A stretch of DNA of 64,000 nucleotides from Saururus chinensis (GCA_035235625.1 CP141148.1:7435001-7499000); one strand, 5' to 3'; shown: positions 9,956-23,246, counted from the first letter of the stretch. Program-made: numbers and translations. The notes: generated by a model from the letters alone, not told the origin.

Positions 9956-11835
9956 CTCACTTTTGTTTTTTTCTTTCTCTTTTTAGTTTAGCGGAATTAG
10001 GTTCTCTCTCCACTGATGTCTTGTGTTTCAATTTCCATTCTTAGTTATTTTATAAAATTTAGGAAATTCCTAGTTTGTGTGAGAGTTGTATACATCTCGA
10101 TTATTCTGCTCTATTTATTCTTCTCTTCTTTTAAATCTATGTTCTGTGTTAAGGCTCTAATATAGTTTTCTATGTAACAAAGAAATGCAACTCACTATCA
10201 ATTAGAAACTAAGATTTAGTTAAGTATCCTTCTAGTTTTGATGTTGTTCAGTGTCTGGCCAATCTGGTTGGTTCAACTGAATGTTCCCAAATATTTGATG
10301 CTTTCAAAGGCTGCTATTTGTGCTATTGTCACGTGAGTAGATTCTCTTTGATTTTCCCTGACTAGCTGTAGTTTATGTCTCTAGAAGTAGTCCTCCAATA
10401 AAACAAGAGATGTAGTTTTTATTGATTAATACTTGTGATTTATGGTGTAAGATTTCAGAAAAGTTTGAAATCGTGTAATGTTTCTAATATGATTTGTATA
10501 AAGCTTCTTTCGCTCATTTGGAGTATTGATCTGCCTACTTGGGATTTGTAGAAATTCACAAGTTATTTCTAATATTTGCAGGGTGCACACAATTGAAACT
10601 GTACTCCAGATTTTACAACCCAAGCTTGTTCTGGTATTGTTCCTTTATCACTGCCTCCTTTTCAGAAAGCTTAAACATCTGAAAAAAATTTACGCCGACA
10701 ATTCTGCATATTTGTTTTCATTGTTGTTAATATAGGTTTCAAAAGAATTGAGGTCTATTTTTTTATGTAAATGTAAAATATTCAAGCTCATTATTGTTTT
10801 ATTATTAGAAACTTACACAAAGGATCCCCAGCTCAAAGGGAAAATTATGATGCTGACTTGGCAAAAAAATTTAAAATTTCAGCTGAAGTCAAGAAGGCTG
10901 AGGCACGAAGCTATGGCAATTGCAAGATTAAGAGGGGAACTTCATGTAACTAATAGCAAGCATTTATCGTTATGACTGAATGGTTCTCATTGTTATTTAT
11001 CATGCCAGCATCAGAATGTTGTGGTTCTATTACTGTGGAGTTGTTGATAAAAAGGGTTTAGTCGTATATAAGGGTCTGTAGAGAGTCGAGGAAATGTTGA
11101 CAATCCTTGCATAATTCGTTTCAAAGGGCAAAATTGAAAAAATACAAAATTGTCAATGCTACGGCACATGAAGTGTTTGAATGATTGCATGTTGTATAAG
11201 CTTAGTGAGCTCCTTTTTGTCAAAATTCAATTCCTAATTCAGGCATGACAGTATGTTCACTTGAAAGACAGATGTTCAATTTTTAGATTAAATGATTAGA
11301 TGATATTTTGTTACTCGGTGCTTTCAATCCCATTGTTCATATGCTCTTGGAACGACCATTTAGAAAAATGCTACTTCATATCAATCGACAAGCTCAACAA
11401 TATTAGTTTATTGGTTCTTTCTTAAACTCGAGCTAGCATATTGGAGACAACTAGTTTGCCTTCCCAAGCACTCCACGGCTTGAGCTGGCGACCTTCACTT
11501 GGTGCATGGCCTTTTAGGGCACTCACGGTCCCAGAGATCCCAAGTCCCCGCGCTCCAACACAGGACCTTCAATTTTTCTGGCATAGATAGGAACCAACCT
11601 TCGCCATGTCGACATCACAAGCCCTCTTATGCTTCCCATTGATCATCCCCTGGTTGGACATTAGCAGATTAGATCGTTAGAGGCTGTTGGGAACCTTCTA
11701 ATCTCCTGATCCCCACCCCTAATTCACCTTCTTCTCTCGGTTTTCTTTTCCTGCTCTGCTCCTTTACATAGAGGCCTTGGAGGACCTTTTATGGAAGACC
11801 TTAATAAAGAACTATATATGCTTGTTTGTTTTTTA
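9956..11835. other. Intergenic, with one weak exon-like island
   Basis: Mostly AT-rich and featureless. At about 10,809-10,943 an open stretch is bounded by an acceptor-like TTATTAG and a donor-like GTAACT, and reads GSPAQRENYDADLAKKF in one frame. It may be an orphan exon of an unidentified gene or chance. The part from 11,440 to 11,760 is less AT-rich and unidentified. Confidence 0.35.
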
Positions 11836-12055
11836 CTCCTTTCGTCCCATATTGAGTATCCCATTTGTAAAAACCCTAAATTATAGGGGATATGAGAAGG
11901 ATGCTACGAAAAGACAAAACTCTAATTAACCTAACTAGTTTAGATTCGGATAACTCTAACAACTTAGATTGTCAAGCTCCTACTGTGGTAGCAAACATAA
12001 TATAAGTTTTCTACTTAGTAGGAGTATGAGAAATATGACATTTAATATAGGATAA
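11836..12055. mobile_element. Possible degraded Stowaway MITE
   Basis: The left end CTCCTTTCGTCCCATATTGA is Stowaway-like. Near 12,030-12,055 an inverted, imperfect counterpart (CATTTAATATAGGA) is visible, but the terminal GGAG part is missing. The right limit is uncertain. Confidence 0.45.
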
Positions 12056-13159
12056 ATATTAAATTTGTATGTATGCATTGTGGGGAAGACCCACAACATT
12101 GTACAACATGTGTTTATAATTTTGTAAAAAATACACGTAACATTGAGCACACAAGGTTGGCCGTGTTGGTACACTTGGTCAGTTATAGCATTGTTTGATG
12201 TCTCCTCCTCTTAGATAGCGTCGGAGAATTTTTCATAGCATTTTGGGGGCGTTGGTGAACTTTGGTTCAAGCATTCATGTACAACAACTATGTTTGCCAC
12301 CCTAGGAATATGTAAGCAATTTGTTATGCAATGTGGGGGCGCTGGGGGAGGGGGAAGGGGAGGGGGGGGAATTGAAATGTTATGTTATTGGTATGATGTC
12401 AAGCCTTGCAGCTTGTTGCAAGGGAACACTTGATAGCTTGGGTTGCACATTTGTAGGCTAGCATGTTGTCTTTGCCTGCAAAATAGAGGGCCCGGGCTTG
12501 AAAAGTTGACCAAAGCCCAAGCATAAAAATCCCATATGCCTGGCTCAAAATAAGGAAAACAATTTTTTTATTATATGAGATAGTCTTAAGATAAGAAAAT
12601 TATGGGGGAAATTCCAAAATTTAAGAGGATCAAAACATCCAAACCCACTTCCCTTTGCTATGAATGTCCCAACTCAAAGGGCTAAAGGCTCATTAGTGAG
12701 ACCTCACTCAAAAGCTAAAGCCTATTTTAAATATATAATAATAATAAAGCATGTGGTCCAGACCAAGTTCTTATACCAGGACAAATTGGGCTAGCTTTTT
12801 ACTCAGGAGGTATTTTTAGGGCTGAGCTTAGGCCTACCTCTGGTCCACCAAGGTTTAGCCCGTATGCAACCTTATCCATGGCCTTTGCATGCATGGGGCT
12901 GAAATGAACATTTTTCTATTCGAGTTGCAAAGTTGTTTGTGTACATTGCAAGGTTGCATCCCTCACTGGCAACTTCCTTGGAAAATGTCCAAATACATTC
13001 ATATGTCCACCTTGGGAGTTGGGGCAGGTTCATTTCTTGGGTTCACGGGCTAGATGCATGATTGCATGGCAAAAGGCTAGGACCATGATGAGTAGGTTGA
13101 CTTGCTTGGTTGATTTGCCTTGCAAGTGTTGCAAGGGCTACTGCCTCCCTGCACCTCTT
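12056..13159. other. Intergenic with a G-rich tract
   Basis: No coding sequence was recognised. At 12,333-12,369 lie four or more G-runs of four to eight bases on the plus strand, able to form a G-quadruplex. Such a tract could also be the polypurine tract of an LTR element, since LTR-like sequence follows further on, but no LTR start was proved next to it. The 12,480-12,880 part has several GGGCC/GGCCC-type motifs of unknown origin. Confidence 0.4.
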
Positions 13160-14935
13160 TGATAGAGTGGACTCCCACTCAAACAAGTACACAAATTGAA
13201 GCTCGGATGAAAAAATTATAATAGATGCAACATTATGAAAGTTTTGGAGTACATGTAGAAAATAGTAAATTTGACCTTTGGGCATTCTCAATGCAATAAC
13301 TTATTATATGGGTTGAATTTAAGTATGAAACCTTTGGTATAGAAAACTAGACTGAAATATCTTTTAAACGCCTCTAAGAATACACAAATCAAAGTTTAGA
13401 TGAAGGAGTTATGATTCTCATAAATTGGACCTGAGTTGCTGTTTGTGACTAGCCGACGCCTACTGATCTAACCCTTAGTAATTCTTAAGCTTATAACTTT
13501 TCTACATAATTAGTTTTATTATGAACTTTTAAAGTTAAAAAGTATATGAAAATATCTTTGTAATGCCACCAAGAACGTATTAATCAGAGTTTATATGAGG
13601 ACGTTATGCCACCAAGAATGCCTAACTAACACTTCGATGGGTTACCTATGGTTATGGGCATTTTTGCGGTTTTGGCTAAAAACCACCCAATTTGACAGTT
13701 TTAAATTGGAACTTCATCCCTTGCCTTTTTAAGTGACTTTTAAGGCCTTTAGACTTCATTTTTCTTGACAAAACTTCTCAAAAAAAGAGGGAGAAGATCA
13801 GGGTCTCTCTAAATCAAAAGATATCAAGGGAGAGAGTATATTTCTGTAGGGATTGGTTGTCTTTACGCTTGAGGAAGGATTTTTATTCCTTGAAATAGGT
13901 CATATTGCTAACATGTATCATGATTTAACATGGAATCTGTGTGTATGATTTAAATTATGAAACCATAAAAATAACATCCTTTGTGAATTCTTGCCATGGT
14001 AGTATAGAGAAATCATGATTTTATGGTGAATTGCAAAACTTGATTCCATGATTTGGTTTTGAAGTGATTGATGAGATATGTTTTGATTACTTTCATGACA
14101 TGAGAGCATGCAAAGGATAATTTCTAAGACTTTATCATGATTATGTTATGATATCATATTTTCCCTATGTTTAATGATCAATTGATAGTAAGAATCATCA
14201 TTTATCACTATGGGAAGGTTATGTATGGGAAGGATTATGATACATAGTATTTTGGGAAGTTGGGACAATTTATGTTACTTTCCCTTACCATTGGCAAGTC
14301 TACTGACACGTCGGTGACATTGTCATTGAAATAGAGAAGATGATGGTATCGAAAATTGATATGCATTGACACATCGATATGCTACCGATGGGTCACTGAC
14401 AATGAGATCGACACCGTGTCGATGAGGATGATTTTCTTACCATCCTATTATTGGCAAGGGTTCAATATGTCAGTGAGTTATTGATGAACATTGGAGACTT
14501 GGCTGACATGTTGATGAGTCTACCGACAACAAGTTGTTTTGGGTAAATTCTAGCAATGAATGCTTATGTGTTAGGCTATATTATGAGACATAATAACATA
14601 ATCTTGAATGCATGAAATGCAATTATATGTAATGTTGCGATTGATGATTATTTTTGTTTATGTGTCCTTGTGTGTGTGGAAATCCTTGTAATGGATTGCA
14701 CCCCAAGACTATTTAATAAAAGCATTGAAGGACATAGGATCTTTGTGTCAATATGGATCCTTAAGTGAGTGTTTAGCAACATAAATGGAAAGAGTTTAGT
14801 ATGAAATAAAACTAAGGTATTCCGGCTCTCCAAGGAAGAAAATTATGTAGAATCGCTTCCTTGGCTGGGGGATGTGGTCAAATAGATTAGAGCAATAAAG
14901 GATGACAGGTCTTGCACAATAAAATACAGGAGGTT
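13160..14935 (+). mobile_element. LTR-retrotransposon LTR fossil (probably Ty3/Gypsy)
   Basis: The sequence has the style of a plant Gypsy LTR. A motif of the form CACAAATCAAAGTTTAGATGA recurs near 13,188, 13,366 and 13,566, spaced about 180-200 bases, and again in the LTR that begins at 63,597. The 14,280-14,920 part is homologous to 37,930-38,590 and partly to 27,140-27,260. No internal coding region is attached. Limits are approximate. It is an old, diverged copy. Confidence 0.55.
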
Positions 14936-14949
14936 TCGATGACCATTGG

Positions 14950-16930
14950 CGATGCTAGTGAAGAGGAGTATGGTATGAATAAAGAAGTGTTAGAGGTGAG
15001 AAAAGTGCTCAACAGATGGTTGACGACGCATGGGATGATGCGGTAGATAATGCAATTGCCACAAATGACAAGAATGTGGATGTTGAAGAGCCATTATACT
15101 ATGATGAGGAGAAGCCAATCTATTCACATGTAGTAGATGAGCAAGTAAATGAGGCAAATAATTGTGGTATGGATATGGAGGAACAGAACGAAGAAGTGTT
15201 ATATGTTGGGTGCATCTTTGAGGATAAATGAGCATTTATCATAGCCTTGAGGGAGTTTTTGATTAGGAATCAAGTCCAATACAAGGTTCTACATATAAAT
15301 ATGTCAGAATATACAGTTAAGTACATTGATAGTGCTTTCCCTTAAAGAGTTCATGGATCAATGAAGAGGGGGTATAGGGTGCTTTAAATTTAAGACATAC
15401 GGAGGTGACCACACTTGTAGGAATGCCCAACTTAGCATTGATCATAGACGATTTAGTGCATCATTTGTTTCCAAGGTCATAATGTCTGCCTTCTAAGCTG
15501 AATTAACTCTCACACCAAGTGATATCATTCAAAGAATGAAGGAGAGGTTCCATGTTGACATTTTTTATAAAAAAGTTTGGGAAGAAAGGAATATATCCAT
15601 AAAAGCCATTTATGGGGATTGGGTTGAATCATATACATTGTTGTCAATGTACCTCAAGGCAATGCAAAATTCGAATCCTAGTGCCTACTACAAGTTGGAG
15701 TCTAATCTAATAGATTGTGGCCAATGTCGTAGATTTATGGGGATGTTTTGGCCATTTGGTCTGTCTATCTAGGGTTTCAGCATTGCATCCTAGTAATTGG
15801 TGTTAATGTCACTCACTTGTATGACAGGTATCTTAGAGATCTTATGGCCGCAACGACTACAGACGAAAACAAATGACTATTTTCTCTAGCATTTGGGATA
15901 GTAGCAAAGGTAGATTATGCAAATTAAAAATTGCTCTTAAGTCAATTGAGGGAGAATGCACTTATGGATATGATGAATGTCACAATAATCTCATATCGAC
16001 ATAAGGGACTTCAAAAGGTTGTGCCTGAGATTTATCCCTCACCATTCTTCTACCATTGATATTGCGTCTGTCACATAAAAATAAATTTTAAGAAAGAGTT
16101 TAAAAATAATACACTGACAGACTTAATTGAGGTAGTTGCATGTGTACTGATAGTAGAACAATTTGATGTTAAAATGGACTTGATTTGTCAGGAAAGTCCC
16201 AGGGCAAAACTACTTCTCTTAGGAGAAGGATTACACCTCCTGAACAATGGTCTCTTACTTACGATTATTTTAGAAGATTTGACATGATGACTACAAATAT
16301 GGCAGAAAGTTTAAATAGCGTCTTGAAGGGGTATGAGGATTACCCATGAAGGCCTTAGTGTCAACTATTTTTTATTAAGTAGAAAATTCTTTGTGAAACG
16401 ATCTTGCGATTCGGATGACATTGTCACCCTATATACTCTCAAAGTGGAAGGAATAATAAGGGAATAAACCGAAAAAATTGGGGAGTATATAGTTCACAGG
16501 ATCAATTGCACTGATTACGAAGTGATGCCCATGCATGGAAGGAGGCTTGTGGTAAATGCAGTTCATCAAACTTGTACATGCAATTACCCTCAAGTCACCA
16601 GTATCCTTGCTCTCATCTTCTTAACGTGTGGGGAAAACGGCGGGAGCCTATACAGGCAGGAGTATGTTACACATTAACCGCTTATAGAAATGTGTACTCC
16701 ACACAATTCTACTCTTCTCGTGGTCGGGAGTTTTGGAAAAGAGATGTTCCTTATGTGTTATTACGTGTTATTACCTCCGAAAGCAACAAGACAACCCGGT
16801 CATCCACAATATGTCCGCATTAGGAATACCATGGACTGTGTGACCATGGAGAGAGATGGTAGAGTAGGTTATAAGCGTGGGAGGTGCAAGCAATCTAGGC
16901 ATAATAATAAATGATGTACTAACCCTCCTG
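14950..16930 (+). pseudogene. MULE (Mutator-like) transposase remnant, copy 1
   Basis: A MuDR-type transposase read in pieces on the plus strand. There is an acidic N-terminal part (about 14,960-15,230) ending ELxYVGCIFEDK. A DNA-binding region follows with TYGGDHTC near 15,398. The linker 15,536-15,770 has YKKVWEERNISIKAIYGDW. The catalytic region is 15,780-16,130. A SWIM-like zinc site reads CTCNYPQV..PCSHLL near 16,572-16,625, and a C-terminal knuckle GRCKQSRHNNK sits near 16,880. Stops and frameshifts are frequent. The first catalytic Asp (DGTHL family motif) is Asn at 15,805-15,807, and the second (SDRH motif) is Tyr at 15,994-15,996. The knuckle's first Cys is Arg. The transposase is dead, and the 5' end of the element is missing here. 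Confidence 0.85.
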
Positions 16931-18225
16931 TCAATTGGTAAACATATAATTAGATTGTGTGACTTTTTGTTTACTCTCTATTTTAGATATGAATATATGT
17001 TCCTCAAATTCTTATTTCCTCACAAATCATATAGATCATATGGAGCCTTTTTATGGGCCAGGCCCCATTGATGAGTCAGTACTTGTTCAATAGGAGTCGC
17101 ATAGGTCGACTTTTATTTGGTGAGGAGAGGTATTCAATTGTTCATGCATTTTATTTAGTTTTTATGACTACATGTTACATTGGATTATAATATTTTAACT
17201 CATTTTAGGACCCCGGGTGCCTTGAGTTCATAGAGTATTTTAGATACCTCCAACAGCGGCCCATTGATGAGTGTATTCTACCATATATCAAGCAAGTTGG
17301 ATTTGGACACTTTATCCATTTACAATACATTCGACTTGATAGGCCTTTGCTCACAGTTTTCATCGAGAAATGGAGGAGGGAGAGATAAACATTCCATTTA
17401 CCTTATGGGGAGATGTCCATAACACTTATGGATGTGACAGTTCTTCTTGAACTTTGCATCAATGGAAAGACAATGACATACACGACAGGAGCACCTCCTC
17501 CTTTAGTGATGTGTGGTAGCCGAGTGAGCCTTCGATGCTATTAGGTGAGTTTCGTACACTCCTAGTAGATGCCATTAAGATAGTTATTAAGCAATACGCA
17601 CGCGCATATTTGCTACATTTTTTGGGGCTACAATATTTGCAGATAACACCAATAGACATGTTCATGTTGCGTACCTCTCCCTCCTGGCGGATTTTGACAT
17701 GGTGGCCACTTACGCATGGGGCAGTGCTACCCTTGCGTTTTTATACTGAGAGATAGGGAAAGCTTTTCAAGCTATGACCTCGAGCATTGCTGGTTGTCTG
17801 ACCTTTTTTAGGTAAATAAATTTCTTAAAGTTAGTATTTTCTACACATATAATTACTTTGCATTTTTTAATAACTTTTATAATATTTTTATTTTGTGACA
17901 GAGCTATGGTTGTGGGAGCATTTACATGTCAGCCAACCAATTATTGAGATGGGTCATGTAGTAGAGGGTTCTCCATTAGGATCCAAGTATATATTTTTTA
18001 ACACTTGTATTTTTAACATAGTTTTATGTGGATGTGTTGAATTTATGTGTTAAATTTAACTCCTTAAGGTGTAATGTTTGGAGGAGAAAAATAAAAAATC
18101 CACAAGGATTCTTGTGTTTGTATAAAGGAGAATTAGACCACGAGCGCCCTTATCAAGTAATTTCATTTCATTATCATATTTAATATAATAAATATAAGCT
18201 ATGCAATGTTATTATCAACTAATTA

Positions 18226-21200
18226 TGTCACGCCCCGGCGATGTCCGACCCGAGCCGAACCCGGTCCAAGGGCCGGTCAAGCGCGCGGGGGCGACGAAGT
18301 GAAGATTGGGAAACGATTCTAGCGGAAGACTTAACCCTAACCACGGGCGATTAACAGAAACACGGAGTGCACACAATCCTTTGAGCAAGAGTAAATAAAA
18401 GGGAAGGAAAAGGTGTTGCTTATCACAAAGTAAACAACAATCTCAAACCCACAAGCTTAGTTAAGTAAAGCCCACACCGGCTTAAAATAAGTCATAATCA
18501 TCACAACTGTAAAATATGACATAAATCCAACACAAGAACCCTACACCAAGGTTCTAACATAAAGCATGAAACAAAAGAATAAAAGTCACACAACGATCTC
18601 CATGATCATGTTCAAGCCACCTCTGACCTTTCCTCAAAAAGGCAATCCTGTCCGTCTGCGTGTCGCACCACGCAGCCCCAAATCAAAACACAAAAAGAGG
18701 GGTGAGTTTAACAAACTCAGCAATGGTTTTAATATCACTAACAATGTTGAAAATACGATAGCATAGTAATGAGATCGTTCAGATTAAAGATTTACATGGT
18801 GAATCACTTTCTGATCACACATTCATATCACCTAACACTGCATCATAATGCATAATTCAACCTGCATGGATGTATCTCTAGCATATATATTCCCACATGC
18901 ATTCACATCATAACCAATCCCGCATAGATGTATCTCTAACATACATATTCCCTCATGCATTCACATCATAACCAATCCCGCATGGATATATCTCTAACAT
19001 ACATATTCCTACATGCATAATATCATCACAACCTGCATGGATGTACCTCTAACATACATATTCCACATGCATAACATCAAAATCAATATGCATGGATGTA
19101 TCTCTAGCATACATATTCCACATGCATAGTATCAAATCAAACTCCATCAAGGAGTAACCACACAATAATGTCACACAGACGGGAGCATAGACAAGGCCAC
19201 GAAGGCGTGTCATGGTCTAAAATTCTACACAAGAATTCAAGAAAGATCGGGGTTGTCAATCCCTAATACTGCTCACCCTGGACAATCCTGGCCAAGGATG
19301 TCCCATTCTCACACAGAGAATCCAGAGCAAGGGTGTTCGCCCAGGGACATCTCCTGCGGAGGGAAGAGCCCGAGTTCTCACACAGAAAACCCTAGAACAC
19401 GTGGTAGCGGGGTGCACACGGCATACCACACTGGATTCTCAGGGTCCAGATGACACACATACTAACATTCTCACAATCCGCAAGACAAGTACACAACTCG
19501 TCCCCACATCATTCCATTTAATTAGACTCAACCCGGGGAGTGCACTCATTCCACACAGGAACTTCAAATCGTTCCACACAGGAACTTCAAATCAAAATAT
19601 GTCCTTTCGGACCAATCAACTTGCGATTAATCCACGACCGATCAATCTGGCACACAATTCCATCACATTGCATCCAATTGGTCAAACTCGATTAATCACG
19701 ATGAAGCCTCAATTGGAAATCCATTTTCATGATGCATGCAGCATGGTACATACGTGGGCAAAGCATACATGAATCCTAATCCATGATAAGTGCTCTCATC
19801 AGCCCCTAATGCATCATTCATAATTACAATATTAAGCTTCAACATCATCATTTAACCCCACATGTGTGTGTATCTAGTAGAAGTATTTCACACAATGCAT
19901 GCCAACATGCTTGAAATTAAACTCACTACCACGCTACACATGTGAATTTCCATCTAAACATGAATTCCAGCGGAAACCATACGAGAAGAATCGTTGAAAT
20001 CATAGATAGATTCAAAACTCAACCACAAAGGCTAAACACATATAACATCACTCATTTCATCATTGAGTCATGACATTCACCAACATTCACACACCATTAA
20101 CCATTAACCACAATTTATCATGACAAATCAGTCCAACAATTATTGTAGTCCTACTGAAAATATGCTTAACCAAAGGGGAAACAACCATTCATAATTTCAA
20201 GATAACGATTCCAACATCATGCCACAAAACATAAGTCATTTCACCATTTCTAAGCATATATCTCAACTCCATAAACTTAATAGCATGCATTTCCAGTAGC
20301 CTAACATAGCTTAAAACACTCCACATTCATATAAAATTGGCAAGCTAAAGTGGAATCATCAAAATAGGCATCATATGCACAACATAGAATTTCCTGTATA
20401 GCTGATTGATCGCCCTTCAGGCCGTTCGATCGGTTACACGCAAAATTTTGAAATTTACAGTTCAGCCGATCGATTGCCCTGCAGGGCCGATCGATCGCCA
20501 ACATGGTAGAATAATCATCTTCTTCCTTTGGCAAAATCAAACCGAAATACCATAGATAACACTTCAAATCCACATCTAACACCCTAATCATCATCAAAAG
20601 TCCTCCTTGACTTCCAGAACATCAAACCAAACTATAATAATGCAAAACCCTAAGAAATCGGGATTAAATAATTCCATTTTCTAATCTTACCATTAACATA
20701 CCAAATCAAGCAAACTATTTCGAAATAAGCCAAAAATGAAGAGTTTTACCATGGATAAACAGAGATTTTGAAGACCCATTACCTTAGCACTTGATTAAGC
20801 TCGGATTGAAGAGTCACCCTTCTTAAAATCCTTGAAAACACAACGAGTTTGAATTAAACTCTAATAGAAATCGATTTACCCAAGAAATCCTTAATTAAAT
20901 CTTAGATTTAGGGCTTATTGGTAGTAGAAATCGAATTTTGAATATTAGGGTTTGTAGTAAAACACAAATCAGTAGCTTTTGATGGTCAAAAATGAATTGA
21001 ATCAAGGGGAAAACGGTAGATTTGGAAGAAATTAAGAAGAAAGCCATGGATTAGTGCTTAATTAGAGTAAGCTTACCTTAATCGGCTTCTAATTCGGGCC
21101 TAAGTGGGGATTAGGTCAGCCCTCCTTCCTTAGCCTATTCCCAAAAATGGAAATGGCTCTGGTTTGCCCTTTTATAGTAAGGGTTGGGGTATGCATAGGT

Positions 21201-21597
21201 AAGTTTTGGGGTGTAAATATGAAAAGTAGGCTAAAAGTGGGTATTTTACAAATTTAAACATTGATTAAGCCTAATAAAATTCTAAAAATTTTTGTGTGAC
21301 CTTAAGTATATGTCTAGGTTCATTTGACCGAAAAATAAAATTTTCGATGGTGGGGCCCACAGGGGTCCCGCCAAAACCCTAATTTTCAGAAAATAGTGAA
21401 AATTCCAAAAAATCTTAAAAATTCACATTTGGTTTAAAATCACTTAAAACCACTAATATTGAAGTTAATTTTGGTTAAAACCATCACAAACTCTATTTAT
21501 TTATGAAATCACCGAATAAGATCAGAAAACACGTAAATCTCACGATAACCAATAATTAAATAAAACCAAAACCAGTTTAAAGATGAGGGTCCTTACA
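18226..21597 (-). mobile_element. Solo LTR 1 (Ty3/Gypsy, probably Tekay-like), 3372 bp
   Basis: Begins TGTCACGCCCC and ends GGGTCCTTACA, flanked on both sides by AATTA (18,221-18,225 and 21,598-21,602). The collinear position in copy 2 (near 32,511-32,520) has a single AATTA and no insert, so it is the empty site. By comparison with related plant LTRs the element lies on the minus strand: TGTAAGGACCC start, GGGGCGTGACA end. No internal domain remains. The intact target-site duplication and lack of coding sequence fit recombination between two LTRs. It is younger than the segmental duplication. Confidence 0.9.
18864..19135. repeat. Five tandem units of about 57 bp inside solo LTR 1
   Basis: GCATGGATGTATCTCTAGC-like units start at 18,864, 18,922, 18,980, 19,034 and 19,090. 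Each is followed by ACATACATATTCC and an ATGCAT-rich spacer. Minisatellite expansion inside an LTR is common in large plant Gypsy families. Confidence 0.85.
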
Positions 21598-22625
21598 AAT
21601 TATGCTTATAAATTTTGCAGGGAATTTGGCAGCCATACTCACCTGAGGCATTGTTTGAGTTACTTCCTCTTTGTATTGAAGGAAGAGATGTGTGGCTCCT
21701 CGAACTCTACTCATATATTATGAGATTGTAGATCTACACGTGCCTAATCATATGATGCTCCAATTTAACTTGGAGCAAGATATCCCTCCTAGTACCATAG
21801 AGTTTGTCCATTGGATTATTCGACAAGGCCACCACATTACCGACTAGGCTGTACATCATGCAACATATATTGCTTGATGTGATATAAGAAAAGCCACTAT
21901 TATTCGAGGGGAGATGGCTACAACATTGTGAAATATTTGTAGCCCGTATATGTAGTGGTATTTACCTATTACACGAAAATATATTTTGCCATACAATGAT
22001 TCAGAGGAGATGACTTATCAGCCTAGGGGCTCGTCTGAGGCAGCTTTTGTAAGTATATCTTAATTAATTATATCATAATATTTTATTATTTCTTGTTTAT
22101 TATTTATATAATTTTTATTTTAACTTTTTATAGTTTAGTTTAGCATGACAGACATATATGTATTTGACTGATGCAGTTAACACCTTTATGTTGAGTGAGG
22201 TCTTATTAGTGTCATGTTAGTCAATAATTAGGCACAATGAGGATGTCCTTCATAGCTTGCCACTACTTTAGTCGGTTATTACAAACATTCATGGACATTA
22301 TCCCACCGATGAGGAAGCTCAGACATTGCTGATGCACGCTCCATTTACGGATATTCTATCTTTATCTATAACATCTAACTCTCCTCTACGTTCATCATCT
22401 TTGGTTGCTCTAGATCTAGCTCATCCCCAATCAAATCCGAAAGTATATACTAGACGACAGTGGGCAGCTCATGCGGATCCTATCCTTATATCTTCATAGG
22501 CATGTTTAGGTGAGACATCTATTATTTATGCGGACCAGGAGGAGCAGGAGCAGGAGGAGCAAGTACAGCACCGTCGGGGTTAGGGTCAGGGTCGAGGTTG
22601 TAGGGTAGGAGACGTAGAGTGATTT

Positions 22626-23198
22626 ACAGTTGTTATATGTTTGCTTTGTAAATCCAACATTTTTTAGAACATTGTATCTAATATTCTAATTTATATATTT
22701 TATAGCCTTTCTAATCACTTAATGTGTAGATATTATTATGATTTATGTGTAGGTTGTGTGGAAATTAACATGTTATTTGTGATGTAATAAAGGGGCAGGG
22801 GTTGCTTCCGATTTTAACTAATCTAAAAAATAATAATTTGATTTTGTCATTGGCAATGACGAAATTAGTGTGTATGAGCTAAAAAATACCGAGTGATGTG
22901 ATTTCATCATTTGCATGGACGAAATCTACTATTTAGAAGGTCCTTGCGGAGGACGAAATTGGCTTGAAGCCCGCCAAAAACCGATCGAAAAAAGGAAGGT
23001 AAAGAATTTCATCCTATTAAAGGATGATTAGAAGGATAAAATCAACATAAACATGATTTCCTCGTTCTCAAAGATAAAATTGAGAAAAAAATTCAAAAAA
23101 AAAGGCCATGCAGGAGCCGGTGCTTAATTGGCGCCTACATGGCCCAAACGAATACTATTTTAGAAATTATTTTCTTCTTCATACTTTTTTAGTAATAA

Positions 23199-23203
<5 letters not shown>
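22626..23203 (+). mobile_element. 3' terminal region of MULE-PMD element, copy 1
   Basis: Follows the PMD gene and carries repeated, mutually inverted motifs GATTTCATC / GACGAAATT at about 22,840-23,090. They match those at 33,720-33,940 and the short palindrome at 27,272-27,338 before copy 2. I take this as the subterminal region of the transposon. The exact terminus and target duplication were not found. Confidence 0.5.

Positions 23204-23244
<41 letters not shown>
23204..23244. repeat. (AT)n microsatellite, about 41 bp
   Basis: Pure AT dinucleotide run. The same site in copy 2 (34,053-34,145) is more than twice as long. Confidence 0.95.

Positions 23245-23246
<2 letters not shown>

Larger units (their letters stand above)
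16989..22625 (+). pseudogene. Plant mobile domain (PMD) gene remnant, copy 1
   Basis: Begins at an ATG about 75 bases after the transposase zinc knuckle, with GPGPIDESVL near 17,060 matching the typical PMD start (DPGPIDPSVL). Further on come IEKWRRER near 17,370, HLPYGEMSITL near 17,400-17,430, LWLWEHLH from about 17,904 and LEQDIP near 21,770, ending in a short Arg/Gly-rich tail near 22,560-22,620. These are the conserved blocks of the aminotransferase-like PMD proteins, often annotated as serine/threonine phosphatase 7 long-form homologues. Host members (MAIN, MAIL1) act in silencing and gene expression; others ride in transposons. Several introns are visible, for example about 17,813-17,901 ending TTTTGTGACAG. 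Stops occur, and a solo LTR splits the intron at 18,226-21,597. Confidence 0.8.

Noticed and set aside
16938-16986. Intron fusing transposase and PMD into one protein
   Set aside because: GT and AG are present, but 49 bases is too short for a normal plant intron; two adjacent genes fit better.
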